32,340 nt of DNA, taken from contig NZ_JAHTKU010000007.1 of NCBI RefSeq assembly GCF_019192965.1, positions 1-32,340 on the forward strand. Direction: 5' to 3'. Origin of the DNA: Nocardioides daeguensis (GTDB lineage Bacteria > Actinomycetota > Actinomycetes > Propionibacteriales > Nocardioidaceae). Under the pieces are notes generated by a model. The model was not told the origin of the DNA. It was given only the letters and a program-made list of their open reading frames with translations, and did no database searches. The first letter of the stretch is position 1, and each line of letters opens with the position of its first letter. A program made the position numbers and the translations under genes. Below are positions 27,872-32,340 of this stretch, piece by piece.

Positions 27872-28101
27872 CCCGGTCCCTGCTCCGCCCCGGCATGATG
27901 CGCGGCCTCGGCCGCGGGGTGGAGTGGGAGTTCGACCGGGTGACCTTCGACCGCGGGTTCTCGCGCACCATGGTCGCCACGCTGCTGGTCGAGCGCGCCG
28001 AGCACGGCGGCTGGGAGCTGGACCGGGTGCAGATCGGCCCGGACGGACGGCGCCGCGTGGTGCTGCGGCGCAAGATCATCCGGGCCGTCCGCACGGCCTG
28101 A
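27868..28101 (+). CDS. DUF5703-family small protein
   Basis: Small basic protein of unknown function (77 aa). The central pattern WEFDRVTF, then LLVERAEHGGWELDRVQIGPDGRRRVVLRRKIIRA, is typical of the DUF5703 family, which occurs next to this aldo/keto reductase in other actinobacteria (from memory). The N-terminal TRSLLRPGMMRGLGRGV extension is longer than usual, so an internal start at one of the two methionines near residue 10 is possible. ATG 27868 overlaps the preceding TGA by ATGA, favouring translational coupling. A GC-rich hairpin follows 7 nt after the stop. Confidence 0.78.
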   Translation: MTRSLLRPGMMRGLGRGVEWEFDRVTFDRGFSRTMVATLLVERAEHGGWELDRVQIGPDGRRRVVLRRKIIRAVRTA

Positions 28102-28108
28102 CCCACGG

Positions 28109-28126
28109 GCGCCGCTCGCGCGGCGC
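28109..28126 (+). terminator. Hairpin 3' of the DUF5703 gene
   Basis: Seven perfect pairs GCGCCGC/GCGGCGC around a TCGC loop. The rest of the 138-bp gap to the secreted-protein gene has a small 5-bp hairpin (28144-28157) and a TAGCCT hexamer at 28194-28199, but no convincing promoter pair. Confidence 0.55.
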
Positions 28127-28239
28127 GCAGGCGCATCGTGTTTGGTGGTCGTCCACCGATATCGTCCCTTCACGTCGTTGAAACATGTACTACCTAGCCT
28201 CGCGTTCTCTCGGGTCCCCCCGATCAGTCAGGAGAGAAC

Positions 28240-31200
28240 GTGAAGGTGATCAGCGCGCCCGGAGGGCGCCTGCTCGTACTACTGGCGGTGGCGGTGAGCA
28301 CGCTCGGCGTGCCCGCCGCCACGGCGACATCAGCACCCCCGACCCAGGTCGCCGCGCCGCAGCCCGGGCTCCCCGACCCGCTGGACCGCGGCAGCTACAC
28401 GCCCGCGACCGTCCAGGAGACCAAGCTCGGCCTGGTCGACCTGCAGGAGCCTGCCTCCGACGGATCGGCACCGGCAGCAGGGACGGCGAGTGCCGCCGAG
28501 CAGCTCGAGGTGCGCGGTGCGCTCTACTACCCGCAGGACCGGACCGAGCCCTCACCGGTGCTGGTGCTCGTGCACGGCAACCACGGCTCGTGTGACACCG
28601 GCCAGGACACGACCACGGCGTCGTGCGCCCAGTTCAAGCGCAACGAGGCCGGCTACGCCTACCTCGGCGAGAACCTGGCGACCTGGGGCTACACCACCTT
28701 CTCGGTCTCGCAGGACCAGATGATGATGCGCCAGGACGGCCCCAAGGGGAAGGGCATGCACCAGCGCAGGAAGCTGATCGCCGCCACGCTCGACGCCCTG
28801 GCGGCGGCCAACGAGCCCGGTGGTCTCCCCGTCGATGCGCACAGCACGATCGGCGACACGCTGGCCGGGCGGCTCGACATGACCCGGATCGGGTTGATGG
28901 GTCACTCCCGCGGCGGTGACGCCGTCACCAGCTTCATCGACTACAACCGGATCCGGACCGACGGCCCGCGCTACCCGTTGCGCGGCGTGATCTCGCTGGC
29001 ACCGGTCGACTACGAGCGCAAGGCTCCCTACGGCACGCCGTACATGTCCATCCTGCCGTGGTGCGACGGCGACGTCTCCAACCTGCAGGGCGCGCGCTTC
29101 TTCGAGCGCAGCCAGTACGTCAACGCCGACGACCCGTTCCCGCGCATCCAGTCCTCGCAGCTCGGCGCGATCCACAACTGGTACAACACCGTCTGGTTCG
29201 CCGACGGCCAGGACGGCGGCAACGTCGCCGACGCCGCCTGCGGCAACTCCGAGCCGACCAACGGCGCCAACGTGCAGCCGAACAACCTGCGGCTCAGCGG
29301 GGCGGCGAGCTACGACCCGTGGTCGTACGTCGTCGACAACTCCGACACCTACAACCCGCTGGTCAACACCAAGATCTCCGGCGACCCGGCCCGGATGGGA
29401 GACCAGGAGAAGATCGGCCTCGCCACGATGAGTGCCTTCTTCCGTCGCTACGTCGGTGGTGAGGGCGCCTTCGACCCGTACCTCACCGGGGAACTGTCGG
29501 ACACCGCGACCCACGAGCAGATCCCGGCCTCCGCCTGCCCGACGAGCACGTCAGGCACGCGGATCGCCTGCGCCGAGCGGGTCTCGACCAGCTACTTCCC
29601 CGCGGCCAGCGAGCGGATCGACGTGATCCGGCCCGAGATCACCAACCCGCTCGGCCTCAACGCACTCGGCGGCTCGCTGAGCGGGACCGGGTTCGCCAAC
29701 CCCTACCCGGCCGACGGCGGTGTCTCACCGCGTCCGAAGGCGACCGCAGGCGGCTACGACTGGTGCAACCCCGAGCCGGACGACTTCGCTCCCGCACAGC
29801 TCGGCAAGGGCACGCAGCCCACGGCCGCCAAGGCCTGCCCGCTGCCGGGGAAGGCCGCGCTCGGCGGCCAGAACGCGACGCGGGAGAACGCTCCGGTCAA
29901 CCACTCCTACGGCCGTCAGCTGGCGCTGGCGTGGGAGCCGAGCAGCGACGCCGTCCTGACCGCCGACATCCCGGCAGCCTCCGGCGACGTCAGCGGGCTC
30001 AAGGCGCTGGCCATGGGTGCCGACGTCAACTTCTTCGACGCCCGCAACCCCGGCGCCGACTCCGTCGAGCGGACCTACGACCCGGCCGCCACCAGCCAGG
30101 ACTTCCAGATCGCGGTGGTCGACCGGGCCGGCCACGAGGGCGTGGTGAACGCCGGCGACCCGCGCTGGGGCAACGCCCTGCACATGTCGACGGGCACTCA
30201 GACCTCGCGGACCCACACCGTGCTCGACCAGATCCGGGTCCCGCTCACCGAGTTCGCGGCCCAGGGCGTGGACCTGACCGCGATCGACACCCTCGAGCTG
30301 CGCTTCGGCGGTGCCGGACTGCCCCAGTCCGGCTCGGTCCAGGTCGCCGACGTCCGGTTCCAGGAGGCCGCGACGAGCAGCCCGCTGGTGCTCTCCGACG
30401 GCACCGACATCGACCAGGGCGCCGGTCACGGCCCGCCGGCCACCGGTCCCGACCCCGCCGACTTCCTCGCCGAGACCGACAACACCCGTGGCAACGTGTC
30501 GATCGTCGACACGGTCGGCCAGGCCGGAGCGAGCACCACCTGGGTGGTCGACGACGACCGCGTCCAGTGCCCCGACGCCAACTACACCTCGATCCAGACC
30601 GCCGTCGACTTCGCCTCGCCGTGGGACACCATCGTGATCTGCGAGGGCACCTACGAGGAGTCGTCGACGCCGATCTCGGCGCCCGGAAACCCGGTCGCCA
30701 CGGGAGCGAGGAACGGCCTGACCATCACCAAGCCGTTGAAGCTCAAGGGAGCCGGCGCCGACAAGGTCACCATCAAGCCGGACCCGTCCATCGACGACCT
30801 GGCCGGGCTGACGCCGTACCTGCGTGACGGCGGCGGCAACGTCATCACCGTCTCGCGGCAGTCCCTGGGCTCCACCGACACCAACGAGCTCTTCGTGGAC
30901 ATCTCCGGCGTGTCCGTCACCTCCGGCGACACCTGGGCCGAGGCGGGCATCGCCTTCTTCGGCGCTGCCGGCCGGATCTCGCAGAGCAAGGTCGGCCCGC
31001 TGCGGCGGGCCACCGACGCCGGCCAGCTGGCTGAGCACCCGCACGGATGGGGTGTGGTCAAGACCGGCATCGTCCAGGGCGCCGGACCCGGCAGCGTCGA
31101 GTCCGAGGTGACCGTAGCCGACAGCCTCGTGACCGGCTACCAGTCCGGCGGCATCCTCTTCGACGGCGCCAAGGGCACCGACGGAGCACCGGCGAACACC

Positions 31201-32250
31201 GCCCGCACCGGGATCATCCAGAACGGCTACGTCGTCGACACCGCCGTCACGGGCAGCCCCGGGGGCACGTTCGCGCAGACCGGGGTGAAGTTCACCGGTG
31301 GCATGCAGGGCTTCGTCAAGGGCAGCCGGATCACGGGCAACTACTTCCGGCCCGACCCGACCCGGTCCTACGGCATCCTGCTCGCGGACGCCGGCACCGA
31401 GGGTGCGCTCCTGGCGGAGTCGAGCGTCCTCACCGGCAACGGGTGGGCGGTCTACAACGGCACCGCGGACCTGTCCGCGCCCCGTACCGACGCGCCGTTC
31501 GTGCTCCGCACGAGCTACGTCGGCACCGGCACGCCCGTGGCCGGAGGCCCCGCGGACCCGGCTACCGGGCTCGAGGCCGTCTCGGGCTCCGGATCGGTGA
31601 GCGTCCAGCAGCGCCAGTCGACCCTGCCGGGCGGGATCCCGACCGGTCCGGGCGAGGTCGCCGACGCTGCCCCGACGGCGGCGCTGGTCGACCCCGGCGA
31701 GGGCCTCACGGTGCGCACCGGTGAGACGGTGCACCCCGTGGCGCTGGGTCGCGACGACCATGCCGTGCGCTCGGCCAGCCTGCTGGTCGACGGCAAGGTG
31801 GTGCAGACGCTGTCCCACGCGCCGTTCGTCTTCGCCTGGACGCCCGGACCGCAGCACGCCGGCGGCAGGGTGACGATGTCGACCGAGGTCACCGACGACT
31901 CCGGGCAGACCACGACCTCGGAGACGGTCGGGGTCAGCGTGAGCAAGCAGCTCGTCGGACCGACTGCCTCCGTGGCGGGGCTGAAGGCGGACAAGCGGAA
32001 GGGCCTGGTCCGGCTGGCGGTCGCGGTCAACACCGCCGGCACCCTGACGCTGGCCGGGACCGGCGTCGCGCCGCAGACGGTGGTCTCCACCGGCGGGGGG
32101 ACCGTCGAGGTCGTCGTCAAGGCGACCGGGCGCCTGAAGAAGAAGCTGCGCGCCAAGGGCCGGGTGAAGGTGCCGGTCACCCTCACCTTCACCTCCCCAG
32201 GAGGCACGGTGCCCCTGGCCCAGGTGGTGAAGCTGGTCAAGAGGCGGTGA
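28240..32250 (+). CDS. Secreted fusion: alpha/beta hydrolase plus beta-helix plus Ig-like domain
   Basis: Predicted exported protein, 1336 aa, with a Sec signal peptide (MKVISAPGGRLLVLLAVAVS onward, cleavage probably near ATA-TSA). Residues about 85-420 form an alpha/beta hydrolase: oxyanion strand VLVLVHGNHGSC, nucleophile elbow GLMGHSRGGDAV with Ser223, candidate Asp276 (PWCDGDVSN) and His312 (GAIHNWYN). A beta-rich middle region follows. Residues about 765-1110 look like a right-handed beta-helix (SIQTAVDFASPWDTIVICEGTY, then repeated short strands). An Ig-like domain (about 1150-1245) and a Lys-rich C-terminal beta domain end the protein. The combination suggests an extracellular esterase, lipase or polymer-degrading enzyme bound to polysaccharide; the substrate is unknown. 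AGGAG lies 5 nt before GTG 28240. Confidence 0.8.
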   Translation: MKVISAPGGRLLVLLAVAVSTLGVPAATATSAPPTQVAAPQPGLPDPLDRGSYTPATVQETKLGLVDLQEPASDGSAPAAGTASAAEQLEVRGALYYPQDRTEPSPVLVLVHGNHGSCDTGQDTTTASCAQFKRNEAGYAYLGENLATWGYTTFSVSQDQMMMRQDGPKGKGMHQRRKLIAATLDALAAANEPGGLPVDAHSTIGDTLAGRLDMTRIGLMGHSRGGDAVTSFIDYNRIRTDGPRYPLRGVISLAPVDYERKAPYGTPYMSILPWCDGDVSNLQGARFFERSQYVNADDPFPRIQSSQLGAIHNWYNTVWFADGQDGGNVADAACGNSEPTNGANVQPNNLRLSGAASYDPWSYVVDNSDTYNPLVNTKISGDPARMGDQEKIGLATMSAFFRRYVGGEGAFDPYLTGELSDTATHEQIPASACPTSTSGTRIACAERVSTSYFPAASERIDVIRPEITNPLGLNALGGSLSGTGFANPYPADGGVSPRPKATAGGYDWCNPEPDDFAPAQLGKGTQPTAAKACPLPGKAALGGQNATRENAPVNHSYGRQLALAWEPSSDAVLTADIPAASGDVSGLKALAMGADVNFFDARNPGADSVERTYDPAATSQDFQIAVVDRAGHEGVVNAGDPRWGNALHMSTGTQTSRTHTVLDQIRVPLTEFAAQGVDLTAIDTLELRFGGAGLPQSGSVQVADVRFQEAATSSPLVLSDGTDIDQGAGHGPPATGPDPADFLAETDNTRGNVSIVDTVGQAGASTTWVVDDDRVQCPDANYTSIQTAVDFASPWDTIVICEGTYEESSTPISAPGNPVATGARNGLTITKPLKLKGAGADKVTIKPDPSIDDLAGLTPYLRDGGGNVITVSRQSLGSTDTNELFVDISGVSVTSGDTWAEAGIAFFGAAGRISQSKVGPLRRATDAGQLAEHPHGWGVVKTGIVQGAGPGSVESEVTVADSLVTGYQSGGILFDGAKGTDGAPANTARTGIIQNGYVVDTAVTGSPGGTFAQTGVKFTGGMQGFVKGSRITGNYFRPDPTRSYGILLADAGTEGALLAESSVLTGNGWAVYNGTADLSAPRTDAPFVLRTSYVGTGTPVAGGPADPATGLEAVSGSGSVSVQQRQSTLPGGIPTGPGEVADAAPTAALVDPGEGLTVRTGETVHPVALGRDDHAVRSASLLVDGKVVQTLSHAPFVFAWTPGPQHAGGRVTMSTEVTDDSGQTTTSETVGVSVSKQLVGPTASVAGLKADKRKGLVRLAVAVNTAGTLTLAGTGVAPQTVVSTGGGTVEVVVKATGRLKKKLRAKGRVKVPVTLTFTSPGGTVPLAQVVKLVKRR

Positions 32251-32259
32251 ACACCGAGC

Positions 32260-32285
32260 GGGGTCACGGCGCGTGCCGGGACCCC
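32260..32285 (+). terminator. Hairpin 3' of the secreted-protein gene
   Basis: Stem GGGGTC-A-CGGC, loop GCGT, GCCG-G-GACCCC: ten pairs with one A/G mismatch, 9 nt past the stop. The remaining 55 bases to the window end are C-rich and show no gene. Confidence 0.6.
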
Positions 32286-32340
32286 CCGTCCCCCGCCCCC
32301 CGCACCGCATCAGCTGGTGGGAGCCCGCCCCCGGCGGGCG

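Noticed and set aside
28157..28199. Strong promoter for the secreted-protein gene (TTGAAA and TAGCCT)
   Set aside because: The two hexamers are only 11 nt apart, too close for a standard promoter; left as a note.
29725..32310. 861-aa minus-strand frame opposite the secreted protein
   Set aside because: Arg/Gly/Val-rich antisense translation without motifs; the plus strand has a signal peptide, GHSRGG motif and ribosome-binding site.

Overview
This is a high-GC actinobacterial chromosome segment. The lineage markers are a complete Pup-proteasome system (pup, prcA, prcB, ARC/Mpa, dop, pafA, pafB), the mycothiol gene mshC, and several actinobacterial families (DUF3090, SCO1664-type, DUF5703, DUF1206). 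Gene content and order resemble, from memory, the Mycobacterium tuberculosis Rv2096c-Rv2136c interval (pafB, pafA, proteasome, mpa, trmI, recB-like, metH, PAC2, mshC, DUF3090, uppP). The overall style suggests Nocardioides or a relative, but that is inference. No tRNA, rRNA, insertion sequence, prophage or CRISPR array was seen. No gene-free stretch exceeds 300 bases.

Layout. Positions 1-10000 hold the Pup-proteasome region, almost all on the minus strand: dop, pup-prcB-prcA, then (after two extra genes) pafA, an FKBP lipoprotein and pafB. The extra genes between prcA and pafA are a plus-strand FAD/Rieske oxidoreductase and a minus-strand AbiEi/DUF559-like nuclease-fold protein. Positions 10000-14800 hold a DUF1206 membrane protein, a 24-residue membrane micropeptide, the proteasomal ATPase, the tRNA m1A58 methyltransferase and an M50-CBS protease. 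Positions 14800-21300 hold a RecB-family nuclease, a HAD phosphatase, metH behind an SAH-riboswitch-like leader, and a divergent PAC2 gene. Positions 21400-25900 hold mshC, the SCO1664/DUF3090/phosphatase trio and CorA. Positions 25900-32340 hold uppP, an aldo/keto reductase with DUF5703, and a 1336-residue secreted protein joining an alpha/beta hydrolase to a beta-helix.

How the genes work together. Pup is attached to protein lysines by PafA, removed or processed by Dop, recognised by the ARC ATPase coiled coil, and its targets are degraded in the PrcA/PrcB core. Here Pup already ends in Gly-Gly-Glu, so it needs no deamidation before ligation. PafB belongs to the DNA-damage regulator pair PafBC.

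Two patterns cut across the window. First, five copies of an interspersed element occur, each just 3' of a gene and in that gene's orientation. Each has a 26-bp near-perfect palindrome, an invariant 17-nt gap, and a 16-nt degenerate second copy. Second, fourteen genes show a TAnnnT hexamer 6-8 nt before the start codon with no ribosome-binding site, the signature of leaderless transcription; this also fixes several start codons.
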